NCBI GenBank assembly: GCA_964034945.1
Contig: OZ035960.1
Location: 116,477,824 to 116,541,823 of the forward strand
DNA length: 64,000 bases
Direction of reading: 5' to 3'
Source of the DNA: Chrysopilus asiliformis
Taxonomy: Eukaryota > Arthropoda > Insecta > Diptera > Rhagionidae
This document shows positions 34,701 to 46,460 of the stretch, in pieces; the stretch's first letter is position 1; each line of letters begins with the position of its first letter. The position numbers were made by a program, and so were the translations under genes. The notes beneath the pieces are model-generated. The model was not told the origin of the DNA and did no database searches. It worked only from the letters and a program-made list of their open reading frames with translations.

Positions 34701-36973
34701 GTTTATTATTCGTTCGAATATTTCTTCGATTATTATTTCTGGATTCAGATTTCGAGAATTTCTGCTCAATTTTGCATTTATAGCCACAAAAATATTTTTT
34801 ACATTATAATACGCAGTACATATTGCAAAGCATTGTATGAATAATTCCGAATTCCGACGATATCTTATAAACTTTCGCTCGACTTAGTTTTTCAAAAATA
34901 TTGGAAATATTTATTACTATTAAAGTTCATTTTATTGCGTAAAAAACTAAAGTAGGTACCATTTTTGGGGTGTTACTAAAAAAGTGAATTGAAATAAAGG
35001 ATTTCAAATCGCCAGATTTTGTGAAACTGAATATCCGATCCAAGGCTATTTTTGAAACAGGAACAGATGCTCATATATAAGTACAATACGACTAATTTTT
35101 TGTCTGTTAGTGTGGTGATATTTTCTGCTAAGGCAAAAATTAAGCTTCCTAACTACAGTCCTGCTAATTTCCTTTGAACTTTGCCCATAAAATCAATTTT
35201 CGGTAATAATTTTTTTGACCAGAAAAATATAAAAATCACAAAAAACACTATTAGACAGAAAAAAAAATTTCAAGTAGCCACAAATGTTCACACTAAAATA
35301 AAATCGTGTAATTATAATGATGGTACAGTTAATGCTAAAAGACCTCCTTTGATCGCATTTTACATTTTAATCTCTATACAAATGTTGGTATAAACTAACA
35401 ACAAAAATGTTTAGGAATCTCGAGACGCAATAAGAATATCTGTTTTGTATATGTATGAAAAGAAACATCTGCTCTTTAAGTAAAACAAAGTGAATTTTGT
35501 CCAATTCCTTAAAATATTTGAACAATTTAAAACTAAATGAATTGAAAATGCCGGCACAATTGAAACAAAAACTTTCTCTGTTTGTCTGTTTGTACTAATT
35601 AACATAAGAGGGAAGGTGACGTAAACATCAGATTGCCGAAATTCACACAGGCAAAATCGCAGAACAACCTTATTTATAATGGGCTCAAATTGTTCAATTC
35701 GTTACCTAGAAGTGTAAAAGAAGAAACAAGACAAAGAAACTTTAAAATTGAAATAATTAAATTAATTAAAGAGAAAAAAATTTGAAATCATAACAAGTAA
35801 AAATATTATAACAGAAAAATCAATGATTGTGTAACGAAAAAGTAAAATTATTACTAATAAAATTATTATTATTATTATTATTATAAGTGAACTGAAATTG
35901 AATTTAAAAATTACCAATTTACATAACTCAATCTAATTGTTATCAGATCATTTGAATCAAACTAACAGCCCCTTCACTCGCCACCTAGCAGGAGAGCTTT
36001 TATTAATACTTTTAGTCCTTTTTCTGGTTTGACGACTTTAAGGGTGATTCACGTTTGGATCTTTCAAAGATTTTGATATGAACAGAAACTATACTGAGAA
36101 ACTGTTACGTTTGCGCAAAGAAATTGAAATATTGCTTGTTTATATGATTTATTTTTACTCCTATGCGAGTGAACGCAAAATAGTATCCAATTAGAAAAAT
36201 CGGAACTCAAGAAACAGCACTGAATTAAATTTGTTGAGATAATTTCAACAAATTTGGTTTTTTTTTCTTTAATTTTGACTTTAATTGCAATTTTTAGCAG
36301 AATTTACTTTAATTTTTTTGATTACAACGTCTACTTGATTTAAAATGAATGAATTTGAAAATATTTCGGGTTTTTTTCTGTAAAAAGTTAAATTTTTTCA
36401 ATGGATTTTCATCATGTTCAGAGTTTTCCCAAATAACTGATTGGGAGTTTGAAATGTTGCTTCAACAACATTAAGTTGAAAGCCGTATCCATCATGTTTT
36501 ATAAAACAAAACAAAAACAGTGACAAATTAAACAGTACACAATACAAAAAAGTTGTGACAAAATCTTTTTAAATTAAAGTTTTTAACAAAAGACAAAGTT
36601 TAAGGCTACACTATAACGAAATACTCACATCAATCAAAATTAAACTAACTTAAAGCTGTCACGTGCGATGGATTTAATTTCTTCAGCTAATCTAATTCCC
36701 ACTAGTCCAGAAGATCAAGTGGCACAAAATACACAACACAACAAAGCACAAAAACCAAGAACTTTTATTAATTTAACAAAGCGAAAATTAAATAAAATCA
36801 GAACAAGTTACAAGCACAATCAATAATAAAGAACTAATCTTAACTAAACAAAAGCGAAAATTTTTATGAATTTTCAAAAATACAACACAATTGATCACTT
36901 CACAAAAGGCGGAATCGTGCAAGTGATCGACGGCAGTTGGACTCAGAAATTACTATAAATTTAGTGAAATTTA
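31710..36973. other. Gene-poor AT-rich region
   Basis: 5.3 kb without a supported exon on either strand. It contains a repeat-like stretch at 31900–32110 with a related copy at 46380–46460, poly-T tracts, and an (ATT)n microsatellite at about 35861–35882. Short open frames here lack splice context and look random. Confidence 0.4.
31975..32035 (+). repeat. Dispersed repeat copy 1
   Basis: CCCGAAAATTAAAAAAAGAA followed by CGTTATCTTTACAGGATCTT. It resembles 46405–46460 in the same orientation (GAAAATTAAAAAAGGATA, CGTTATCCTTACATGATCTT). Confidence 0.5.
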
Positions 36974-37912
36974 CTAGATTTGAACAAACAAAAAAGCTGT
37001 GACATCTACCACGTCCACCGCGTTAATAGTGATATTTAATTTGTGTAAACCAATTTCACTAAATTTGATCAAGATTCTCTTCGTGTATTTTCGATCCTTG
37101 CATAATTTCGCTGCTACAAACGACTCACTCACTGACCTCCTCACATCCGACTTGGAACGACTTCCAACAGAAAATGGCCGTTGCTCTTCGGTTGATATTA
37201 GCTCTTCGTCACTGAATTTTGGTTTTGCGCGGGTTCGCATATGTCGCCATCTCTCGAGGAGGTCTCCAACGATGCTTGTGGCTTTGTCTTCGCTTCCTTG
37301 ATCACGATCGGGTTTGGGTCTCGGCAGGTCGCGGCGCGCAGTGGTGATAGGAATTCGGCGTTTGTGAAACATATCTTCGAACCTCTCAAGCCGGAACTGG
37401 AAATACCGCTCAGAGGTTTTTTGCTTTAGCTCCTCTTCCATTGGATTCGGAGGGGGTGGTTGCGGAGGAGCGGCGCTTACTATTACAATGTGTCTTTTTC
37501 GAAGATCTTCGATTTGACGGGGCTGTCTAGGCCTTGTGACTATTCCGCATATTTCCTGTCTCAGTTCTGGAAGAGACGTTCGACTGCGATACTGAATAAC
37601 TTCCGGTGGGAGTCTAGGATCATCATAGTACTTCGCGGCTAGTGGAGCTGAAAGTTTTCGCTGCTTCAAGCAAGATACTGGGAATGTTTGGCTAAAGTCT
37701 ATATCCGCCTGCGTTTGATAGTGGCGGGATATGGAGACGGAATTTTTGGGTATGGCCCTGTACTGAATTACTTGTACTGTTATTGGCTTTTGTATTAGGG
37801 TCCCATTTACATACGAGTAAGTTCCGTGCTCCTTATTGATTGGCAGTAGTTCAGTAGATGAAATAACTTTGGTTTCCGGTAAAGTGAACCTAACCTTCCG
37901 TTGATTACCCAT
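36974..37912 (-). CDS. Intronless unknown protein, 312 aa, with MGN start
   Basis: One uninterrupted frame with balanced amino-acid use, unlike the random frames nearby. It starts MGNQRKVRFTLPETKVISS; Gly2 plus basic residues could allow N-myristoylation. The middle has a proline run (SAAPPQPPPPNPMEEEL), then a helical, charged stretch (ERYFQFRLERFEDMFHKRR) and an acidic/Ser segment ending in RSKSDVRRSVSESF. The last ~30 residues are hydrophobic and less gene-like, so a downstream exon or alternative end is possible. No domain recognised, and no transposon-like motifs. It stands alone between a gene-poor region and a LINE. Confidence 0.6.
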   Translation of the reverse strand: MGNQRKVRFTLPETKVISSTELLPINKEHGTYSYVNGTLIQKPITVQVIQYRAIPKNSVSISRHYQTQADIDFSQTFPVSCLKQRKLSAPLAAKYYDDPRLPPEVIQYRSRTSLPELRQEICGIVTRPRQPRQIEDLRKRHIVIVSAAPPQPPPPNPMEEELKQKTSERYFQFRLERFEDMFHKRRIPITTARRDLPRPKPDRDQGSEDKATSIVGDLLERWRHMRTRAKPKFSDEELISTEEQRPFSVGSRSKSDVRRSVSESFVAAKLCKDRKYTKRILIKFSEIGLHKLNITINAVDVVDVTAFLFVQI

Positions 37913-38785
37913 TTTGGCTCTACTTGCGGAATATATCCTTGGCCCGATTATTACAAGAGTGTGTCTATGTGTCTATAAAAAGTGTGTGCCACCCTTTGAG
38001 GGTTACTTCATCTATAAAAAAATTAGGTGTTTTCCCTGCCCCCTTCCGCTTACTTCATTGATTGCATGCTTTTAGCAATTTCTTCAAAGTGTCGGATTTC
38101 ATTGCTTGTGTCTTACAAATATTTTTGTCACGCAACAACAGCCTTTAGAAAATCGCGACGGTGGTAATGGTTAATCGCACTAGCAGCAAAGCTGGTGAAG
38201 CATAGTTGTTGGCGGTTGAATGGTTCTTACGAAAGCATTTGAAGTTTTCTGAAAACATTTTATGGGTTTCGGTTAGGATTTAGTTTTTTAACTGAGTTCA
38301 TGTGATTTATTTTTTATTTTGCTAAAAGTGTTATTAAATCGTTTAACTATATAAGGATTTTATAATTCGACACATTAAAAATTTTATTGCAAATTTTTGT
38401 GGCTGTCGGTAATGTTTTAATTTATGACTACAATTTTATGCTAATCGATTCAAAATAATTCCATACCACCAGAAATCAATAAAAAATTCCATTCTTTTAC
38501 TTGCATTACTTGGTATGGGGAACATTTATTTTTCGCAAACATTTAGAATATCTCGAGGGAAGTGATTTATGCATTTGTGAAGTAGTTTTTTACGAAAAGT
38601 TTTAAATTTAACATTCGTTTTGCCACAATTGCCTTAAATATATAAACGTTTTATACTCGCTTTCGGAAAGTGAAAAAAAAATATCAACATTTCCCATATA
38701 CATGCACTTTCATAATTCAATTTACATAATATATGGCAGGAATTTATCAGCTTATCGAAATCAACGAACCGATAATATTGAGTCA
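37913..38785. other. Upstream region of the 312-aa gene and LINE flank
   Basis: No exon seen. A minus-strand TTTTTATAGA (about 37972–37981), some 65 bp above the 37912 start codon, is a weak TATA-box candidate. Confidence 0.35.
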
Positions 38786-41306
38786 ATCATTTATTTATTT
38801 ATAACATCAACAGGTAACAATTTACCAACTGATAAAAAAAAATTACATTAGAATACTATTTGACAATTTAAAATTACAGTAGATTTTACAATAAGCGATT
38901 GCGTAAAACATTACGATCTATATTAAAGTCGACTTTATGAAAATTGTCGTTAAAAACCCTTGACATGTTAGCTATAGGTTCAAAACGTCCGTAATTTGTC
39001 CTATGGTAATCGATATAAATAAAGCGTTTGTTCCTATTGGTACGAAGATGAGAATCGATACTGACCAAATCAAGCAGATGTGTTGAGTTAATTCTACTGG
39101 ACAATAAATCATAAACAAATAACACACAAAAATTTTCTCTACGTTTACGAAGTGAAGATAAGTCAATTAGATTCAGACGTTGTTCGTAAGGGGGTAAAAT
39201 TTTAGAGTCGTTCCAAGGTAACCTATGTAAAGCGAGTCTCAGGAAACGCTTTTGGATGGCTTCAATACGGGAGATATGGGTTTGGTAACTAGGCATCCAA
39301 ACTATACATGCGTACTCTAAAATAGGACGTACAAGAGAGCAATATAAAACTTTCAAGATATAGGGATCTGATATTTCGCGAGCATACCGTCTAACGAATC
39401 CTAGTAGTGCATTTGCGCGATTAATAACTGCATTAATGTGCAAGAGAAAGTTTAGTTTTTCATCGAATAAAACACCCAAATCGAGTATATTATCAGATCT
39501 CTCAACCTTAAAACCATCAATTACATAATCATGTAAAAGCGGTTTATTTTTATGGCTGAATGAAACAATTATACATTTATTTACATTTAAGACTAGACCA
39601 TTTTTTTTACACCAAATAGAGAAAAAATTTATACTATCTTGTAATGCAAAGCAGTCAATATTATTATTAATAGTTTGAAACAATTTCAAGTCATCAGCGA
39701 ACCCAAGGATTGACACTGCTTTTAAAACAAGAAATATGTCATTAATAAAAATGTTAAATAATAGAGGGCCGAGATGGCTACCTTGGGGTACTCCAGATGT
39801 TACCACTATGGTGTCAGAGAGAGCTGACTTAAAAATAACTTTTAAGGATCGTTGCTTTAGGTAGGATTCAATCCAGCGCAAAAAAAGTTGAGAGAACCCG
39901 ATTTTTTCTAACTTGAAAAGGAGAATATTATGAGGCAATTTATCAAACGCTTTGCTGAAGTCTGTATAAATGCAATCTACTTGTCTACCTTTTTCCATAT
40001 CAGTCAAGCATTTATTAGTGAATTCTAAAAGATTGGTTACTGTGGAACGGCCTTTAATAAACCCATGCTGCTTATCACTAAGTAATGACTTGCATTGGAA
40101 TGTAATAGATTCACAAACAATAGACTCAAAAACTTTTGATACAGGAGCAAGTTTTGCTATCGGCCTGTAATTTTCAATTAATTCTTTTTTACCCTTTTTG
40201 TGGACCGGTATCACGTAAAAAAGTTTCCACATTGACGGGAAAACCCCGGACGAAAACGACAAGCGAAATAAATAAGTTATGGGACGGACAAGTGACGTCA
40301 TACAATTTAGCAGGAATCCTGAGGGAAGACAATCTGGAACCTCAGAGAAATCGTTGTCAAGTTTAGATAAATAATCCGAAACAATGTCTTCGTTAATAAC
40401 AACATTCACGATGGACGTACTAATGGTACCAGTCAAATAGCTAAAATAGTTATAGTCAATATCACATGGTAAAGAATTGTAAGAATTTAAAAAATATTCA
40501 CTAAAAAAGTTCGATATCACTGAAGGTATATCACTGGGAACGTTATTATAAAATAAAGTAGGTGGATATTGACTAGATTTACGCTTAGAGTTAACAAAAT
40601 TCCAGAATTGTTTTGGATTATTTTTTATCTTCACTTTAGTTTCTTCCAAATAACAATAATAAATATACTTATAATAAGAATTAAAAAGTTTTCGTGCGTC
40701 AGCGTATGTTTCATAGTCTTTATCACAGTTTGAATTTTTATAAGTTCTCCAAGCGGAGTTGCGACGATTTCGTAAATATCGTAACTCATCATCGTACCAA
40801 CAAGGGGAGACAGAAATATCCTTTTTTATTATTCTAGGTACAAATTTATCAATGGCAGTCAAGATTAAACGGTAAAATGTATTGGTTGCCGATTCTATAT
40901 CACGGTCGTTTAGAACTGTACCCTCCCAGTCAATATTGTACAAATAGTTATTTACTAAACTAAAATTGGCCTTCGAAAAATTATAAACATATTTAATGAT
41001 CTTATTTGAAATGAATGGATGATTTATATTCAGTTGAACTTGGAGCGCTGGATGATCGGGAACTTCGTTGAGTAATGGGAAAACTGCCTTATCCACGGTG
41101 ACATCGGTGACGTTGGAGCAGAACGCGAGATCCAGCATACGACCACGTCCATTTGTGATAGGATTAAGTTGTTTTAAGCCAAACGAGGTAAAGTTGTCGA
41201 CCATAATGACTTCGCTCGAAGATGTAGGATGACAGGTGAAAAAAGATTCGTCATCAGAAGGCATCCAAGTCAAGTGAGGTAAATTAAAATCACCCATAGT
41301 TATTCC
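38786..41306 (-). mobile_element. 5'-truncated non-LTR retrotransposon (LINE)
   Basis: On the minus strand the element runs from the C-terminal half of an endonuclease through a complete reverse transcriptase to a 3' tail. The ORF stop is at 38886. A short 3' UTR then contains TTGTTACCTGTTGATGTTAT and ends in tandem AAAT units (about 38788–38799), the simple-repeat tail typical of Jockey/CR1-group elements. The 5' end near 41306 lies inside the endonuclease domain, so this is a truncated insertion. No target-site duplication could be fixed. Confidence 0.85.
38886..41306 (-). CDS. LINE ORF2 fragment: endonuclease C-terminus and reverse transcriptase
   Basis: About 800 codons without a stop. 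In order: an endonuclease remnant (MGDFNLPHLTWMPSDDE, then LNEVPDHPALQV); a linker rich in Tyr and Asn (WYDDELRYLRNRRNSAWRTY); and reverse-transcriptase blocks NYRPIAKLAPVSKVFESIV, SDKQHGFIKGRSTVTNLLEF, YTDFSKAFDKLPHNIL, VTSGVPQGSHLGPLLFNIF and the catalytic ILGFADDLKLF. A thumb-like segment follows (NRANALLGFVRRYAREISDP; VRPILEYACIVWMPSYQTHI), then a short C-terminal tail. The GVPQGS…FADD signature places it among Jockey/CR1-like LINEs, not LTR elements. The frame stays open to 41432, but the first ~40 residues there do not resemble an endonuclease and are probably flanking DNA. The long undamaged frame suggests a recent insertion. Confidence 0.85.
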   Translation of the reverse strand, partial: GITMGDFNLPHLTWMPSDDESFFTCHPTSSSEVIMVDNFTSFGLKQLNPITNGRGRMLDLAFCSNVTDVTVDKAVFPLLNEVPDHPALQVQLNINHPFISNKIIKYVYNFSKANFSLVNNYLYNIDWEGTVLNDRDIESATNTFYRLILTAIDKFVPRIIKKDISVSPCWYDDELRYLRNRRNSAWRTYKNSNCDKDYETYADARKLFNSYYKYIYYCYLEETKVKIKNNPKQFWNFVNSKRKSSQYPPTLFYNNVPSDIPSVISNFFSEYFLNSYNSLPCDIDYNYFSYLTGTISTSIVNVVINEDIVSDYLSKLDNDFSEVPDCLPSGFLLNCMTSLVRPITYLFRLSFSSGVFPSMWKLFYVIPVHKKGKKELIENYRPIAKLAPVSKVFESIVCESITFQCKSLLSDKQHGFIKGRSTVTNLLEFTNKCLTDMEKGRQVDCIYTDFSKAFDKLPHNILLFKLEKIGFSQLFLRWIESYLKQRSLKVIFKSALSDTIVVTSGVPQGSHLGPLLFNIFINDIFLVLKAVSILGFADDLKLFQTINNNIDCFALQDSINFFSIWCKKNGLVLNVNKCIIVSFSHKNKPLLHDYVIDGFKVERSDNILDLGVLFDEKLNFLLHINAVINRANALLGFVRRYAREISDPYILKVLYCSLVRPILEYACIVWMPSYQTHISRIEAIQKRFLRLALHRLPWNDSKILPPYEQRLNLIDLSSLRKRRENFCVLFVYDLLSSRINSTHLLDLVSIDSHLRTNRNKRFIYIDYHRTNYGRFEPIANMSRVFNDNFHKVDFNIDRNVLRNRLL

Positions 41307-41322
41307 GTATCCTACAGGAAAA

Positions 41323-41836
41323 ATGAGCAAGATGTACCAGGCTGTGCCAGGGGCATTGATTAAGAAATTAAAGCATATCCAATATTCACATCGCTTAACG
41401 CATTTGATAATAACAAAGGATAATCTCACCATTTTATAAATTCAACCTATGTTTGTCTATTTTTAGGATAACATGCTTATATCTATTTGTATATTTGAAC
41501 TACGATGGCGTGCTTGAATGCGGTAAGTATTTTTTCACACTGTTCGATTTCATTATAAAAGACTAGGACATTTATATTTTGCACTTTTATTTATAAAAAA
41601 AATCCTAAGTATTTTTTTTCCAAAACTGGAATTAGTCGATAATATGTTTAGAAGGTTATCCCAACTTTAAACACATATCATAGTATACCTAATTTTTTAC
41701 GCTTTAAAAAATACTACAAGTTATCTATACAGACTTTCTGATATAAAAAACATTTTTGTTTTACGTTTTGATATTTTGATGTTTTGCAGGCTTTCCGGTG
41801 CAAAGATTTGACGTGAAAATAAAACTAATGTTTTAA
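41323..41836 (+). other. Possible remnants of a plus-strand gene beside the LINE
   Basis: A 38-codon ORF (41323–41439; starts MSKMYQAVPGALIKKLKHIQ) follows a CTACAG acceptor-like site. An exon-like segment, 41467–41522, has TTTTTAG before and GTAAGT after, and is open in one frame (TCLYLFVYLNYDGVLEC). A further segment, 41790–41836, follows TTTTGCAG and keeps the phase (GFPVQRFDVKIKLMF then stop). The splice sites are good, but there is no homology support and the ORF does not join the next segment in frame. Confidence 0.2.
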
Positions 41837-41999
41837 TTTTTCGTTCCCAACGTTTCGGTATTATTCTTAACCATCTTCAAGGAAAAAACCACGAAAGCTT
41901 AAAAATATATTTATCTTTTTTGTTTATAATAGCCAAACTTACATGAAAATTTAAATAATTGTGAGAGACAAACTTTTCTTTTTTACATTGAAACACTTG

Positions 42000-42666
42000 C
42001 AGCCTTATTAATAAAAAATCCCTAACACGGAGATAACTCATGTGCTAACTAACTCCGAGATAGCAAACTTATCCATTAGATAACTATTCTTATTAATAAA
42101 AAAATTTCCTCCATATAATAGCTAACTCGTATTTTATGTAAAAATTTAGTTTGAATAAGGCAACCCTTGTGCTGAATTGTACCAAAAAATATGAAAATCT
42201 TTTACATTTAAGTCATATTTTGGTTTTTTAAATCCGTTTCCTTGGAGACGATATTAAAATAAGTCATATTTTGGTTTTTTAAATCCGTTTCCTTGGAGAC
42301 AATATTAAAATAGGAGTGAAATTAATGTTTTTATTTTAATTGTGATTCACTGCAAAGTAATTAAAAGTGGAAAATTTAAAAATTGAAAGAAAGCGATCAG
42401 AAAAGTGGTGTTCAAGTGATAAGATAATATAATATAATAACATAAATTGCATTTTTTTAATGGATCATTGTTTCTTATAGTCATTATTGCAAGAGTTATG
42501 TGCCGTCAAGAGTTATCAACTCGTTAACTCGAGGGAATCGGTATGTTAGCTAACAGAGAGTTAACTAACGTCAGTTAACTCTTAAAATTTTTTATTAATA
42601 AGAATTTCGAGTTATCCACTGCGTAAACCATTGATAAAAGTTAACTAACGTTTATTAATAAGGCTG
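42000..42666. mobile_element. MITE-like DNA element with perfect 16-bp terminal inverted repeats
   Basis: CAGCCTTATTAATAAA (42000–42015) is exactly inverted as TTTATTAATAAGGCTG (42651–42666). Both sides are flanked by TTG (41997–41999, 42667–42669), a possible 3-bp target duplication. Subterminal sequence is rich in repeated TTATTAATA and GTTAACT/AGTTATC motifs on both sides. There is no coding capacity, so it is non-autonomous. Superfamily not assigned. Confidence 0.75.
42210..42311. repeat. Perfect-length tandem duplication of a 51-bp unit inside the MITE
   Basis: 42210–42260 and 42261–42311 both begin AAGTCATATTTTGGTTTTTT and contain CCGTTTCCTTGGAGAC. They differ at a single base (GAGACG vs GAGACA), so the duplication is recent. 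Confidence 0.95.
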
Positions 42667-45600
42667 TTGGTGTTTTTTGAATCTTGCTAAAAATTTAAAA
42701 TGAATAAATAATAACCAACTAAAACCAGTAGTGATTTTAGAATTTGTAAAAAGTCTGGATTTTTGAAAAGTAGGAATTGATTAGTCCTTTTCGAAACTAT
42801 TGCCAACGGTCATTTTTAGCGTTTTCTTTTAAATAAATCGTATTTGTTTGTTTTGTAGGTTATTGTGTTAGAATTGTGATTTGAGTTTTCTTTTTTGTGT
42901 ACTTTTTTGACTTTAATAAAAAATTGATTCACCAAAGACAGATTTAATTTTTCGATACAACAAAATGCATTCGCGAGTAACTGAAAAATGATTTGATCTG
43001 CGTAAAAATTGTAACGTCGATACTTTTTGCATATGAATATTTGAATAATAATTTCGGAAAATAAAGAAAAATTTAAGTAATTCAATCATTTGTTGTACCC
43101 AATTTCTGAAAAAATGTATATAAAGGACCAAACATTTAAAAAAAAACAATTATAATGTTTCATTTTTTGATTATATTTCGTAACAAATGATAAAACAAGT
43201 TTTTGTGGACGCGATGAGTTTTATACAATAAACAGCGGCAAGCTGTAAAACCTTAAAAAAACTTTTTTTTCACTGGACAGAACAATCAAAATTAAAGTAC
43301 TATTCGATGAAAATTAAAAAGTGCTGGCAGATTAACAGCAGGTAGGTGTGAACTAATCGTTTGTAATTCGAATGTCACCTCGTACCGCAAACGATCACTA
43401 CAAATAAATTGGCACTGAACCAAAAACGATTTTGTTCTTAAATCCCGAGCCATGTTTATATTATCAGCAGAGAAATTGTTACACTACAAAATTTGTCATA
43501 AAAAATTAGATAAAAAAAAGAACTATTATTTACCTTTACCAAAAACACAATTTTAAGTCTGATTTTTATAATCGCCGCGATTCAATTTTAAAACATGAAA
43601 GTCACTTTATTATCACTGCTAAATATATAAAATATGTGGGAAAAAAAGCCGCTAAAATTTAATGATTTCAGATGATACCACACACGTTGCGTATTTTGAA
43701 TAATTTAATATCGTTATGATTTTTTTCCAAAAATTTTTAAACCGATTTTTTTTTAATGTTTTAGAAGACATTTTTATAACTTGTAAAAATAAACTGAAAA
43801 ATTCTGGATTACGTTAAATTTAAAGCTGCACTATTTTATAAATTCCCTTGCAGTTATCACGAAAATTAATATATTTAAAATACAGTGTAATAATCTTAGG
43901 ACTTGAAAATTGTTACTGAAGTCCTTAAGACACTTTTCCACACATTCATAGGTGCCAATAGTGCTTACTGCAGCTATAACGGTCGCAACGATAGTGGCAT
44001 CGCATTTTCAACTTTAGCTCCATTAACGTTCAGGAGGAGAAATTACGTTTAAAGAGATTCCAAAAGTCCTGACAGCCCGACCCGATACGTTCGCGTGCTA
44101 CGATACAACTTATTGGCCTCGCTTTTGCTCAATTTTCCCAAAGTGGAAAATTGTCGGTTAATTTTCCACACGCTTATAGAAATCTGTGTGCCATCATTAG
44201 CTCGATTGAACATCACCAATATAGCGATAAGTAACACGTTCCATCGTTCTTTGTATTTAAAACAACTACCCTTATTCATGTATATGAACGGCCCCAAATC
44301 ACGGCGTTACCGTCCAAGTTGGGAGACGGGCGAAATTTCCCGAGGTGTGGAAAATTCAGGGTTATGTGGAGGAAAATTGCTAAGAAGTGTCGTGCAAAAG
44401 AAAACAGTGGCTACTTGGTAAAAGTTCTAGGACTGATAACAGCTAGAAATCTGGATTATATCTGTAAATTCAAGTTTTCAATAAATTATCCTTTTACATT
44501 TAATCTTGAATATTCATACCGAAACATGAAGTTCTTAAGTTTATTTCTTGACATTGAAGTATAAATTTTAATTCAATTTAACAGTTTAACAAATGGTGCG
44601 TTCTTAACCGTTCGCTTTCCATCCATTATGCAGAAGTCGTAGACTTAAATAATTTTTTTGAAGTTTTCATTGCCTAAAAAGTTTGAATTGAGTGAAAAAA
44701 TTAGTTAGTACTTGTATTGTATACGATATCATAAGAAGCTCATACATATATTATGAAAAAGTTTATAAACGAATATTTTTGTAATATAGTTTCTGGGTGT
44801 AACCACAAACTTTTCGACTGCTCCCCTTTTTTAAGTTCACATGCTTTTGAAATTTTTTTTTGTGTCCTCTTGGCTTTGACACCAAATTTTAAAAGCCATT
44901 TTTTTTGTTTTGTTTTTGGCAGGCTATAGTGTGTGAAAATCAGCGCATCATGCTCAACTTGAAATTGAGAGGGTCGGAAAAACGGATAATCAAAAATAAA
45001 AGCTCTGAGTCACGCTCGATTATAAACTAACAAAAAATGGGAAAAACAATGAAAATATAGAAAGCCAGGAAACCACTTGCAAAGAAAAACCACTTCACAA
45101 CATAATTTAGATTTGAAGTAATGGGAAAATCAAAATTTTGGTTTTTGTTTTGTTTACTTTGTATTGTGGCACTCCCACACATTTTCAAAGCCATTGGAAG
45201 AGGAACAGGTGGTCGCTGGGATTAGCTCCGAATAATAAATTATTAATTAAATATTAATTAACAAGCACGGATTAACGTAGAACATGAACTTTGGGGAGAT
45301 TTTGTGGAAGATTACACCGAAAAGTAGTGATCAAACTGACTGCAAATTTCACCCATTGCGGTCGGAATTTTGTTAAATTTAGCAGAAAACTAATAGATTT
45401 TAGATATTTTTGCTGGATTTAGCTGAAAGTAGAAATAATTTGTTTCAGCACAACAAATTTGTATCCACATTAGCTGGTGACCCTGACATCAAATGGGGTT
45501 GTGATTTGATGGGTCAAAACAAAACCGATAGTTGAAATTGGGGCCCTAGAGAATTAATGAGTAAAAAATTAATGATTCGCCAGAATGCTACCGTGCCAAG

Positions 45601-46404
45601 ATTCGCGTCGAGGCAAGGAATTTATAATGTAGACATGCAAAATAACACTCATTTAGGTAACTCATTACATAATTTACCCTATGTAGGCTAAAAGAACAAT
45701 CTCCTAGTACAATACTTCGTATGAGAAATTACAGGTAGCTATAGTTATTTACCTTAACCTAATTTTTTAGTCTGTACCTTTAAGTATTTACCAGAGCGTG
45801 ATTGAAGAGTGTCCTACATTATTAAAGCAAAGGCAGAAAATTTTCTTTACCTTGAATTTTTTTGGGTCGGTGAAATTTGTTTCTCCAAACTGCTTTAATA
45901 AGGAGATTAGGAAATTTATAACAGTTCTTATAAAATTGTCAAATTACTATGTTTGATGAATACAAATTAAATTACTAACTTGTAACTGCGAATGTACATA
46001 ACTCACATACATAATAATAATATACATAACTGGCAATATACATAATTGTTAAAAAATTATTTCGATTTTCTTAAAATAATTTGAACTGTTGTCTTTCTTT
46101 TGTTCCTCCTAAAAAAGTTATATTTGTCCTTATTTTGCTTCAAACATTTAATTATTTATGCCATTCGGGAATTTCGAGTTAAGTGGATATCATAGTTAGG
46201 ATACCAAATTAACTTCATATCTGTTAAAATTTCGCTATTAGAAATTTTCACAAAAACACTATGTCGTATTATTATGGTTATAAGAAACTAGCTTGCACAC
46301 CCGTCGCTGCCGCGTTAAAGTTTTTTCGCCCTAAAAAACCGAGAAATAACTTAAAAGTTTTGTAAAAAAAAGCGATCCCGGAAACCCCCTAATACCAGTT
46401 TTTT

Positions 46405-46460
46405 TTGCGGGAAAATTAAAAAAGGATATTTGCGTTATCCTTACATGATCTTCTGTTTCG
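46405..46460 (+). repeat. Dispersed repeat copy 2
   Basis: See 31975–32035. Upstream, TAGCTTGCACACCCGTCGCT (46290) looks like part of the same transposon-derived unit. Confidence 0.45.

Noticed and set aside
44049..44564. Several overlapping frames on both strands
   Set aside because: Mutual overlap on both strands with no splice or homology support. The patch is GC-richer and may be repeat-derived.
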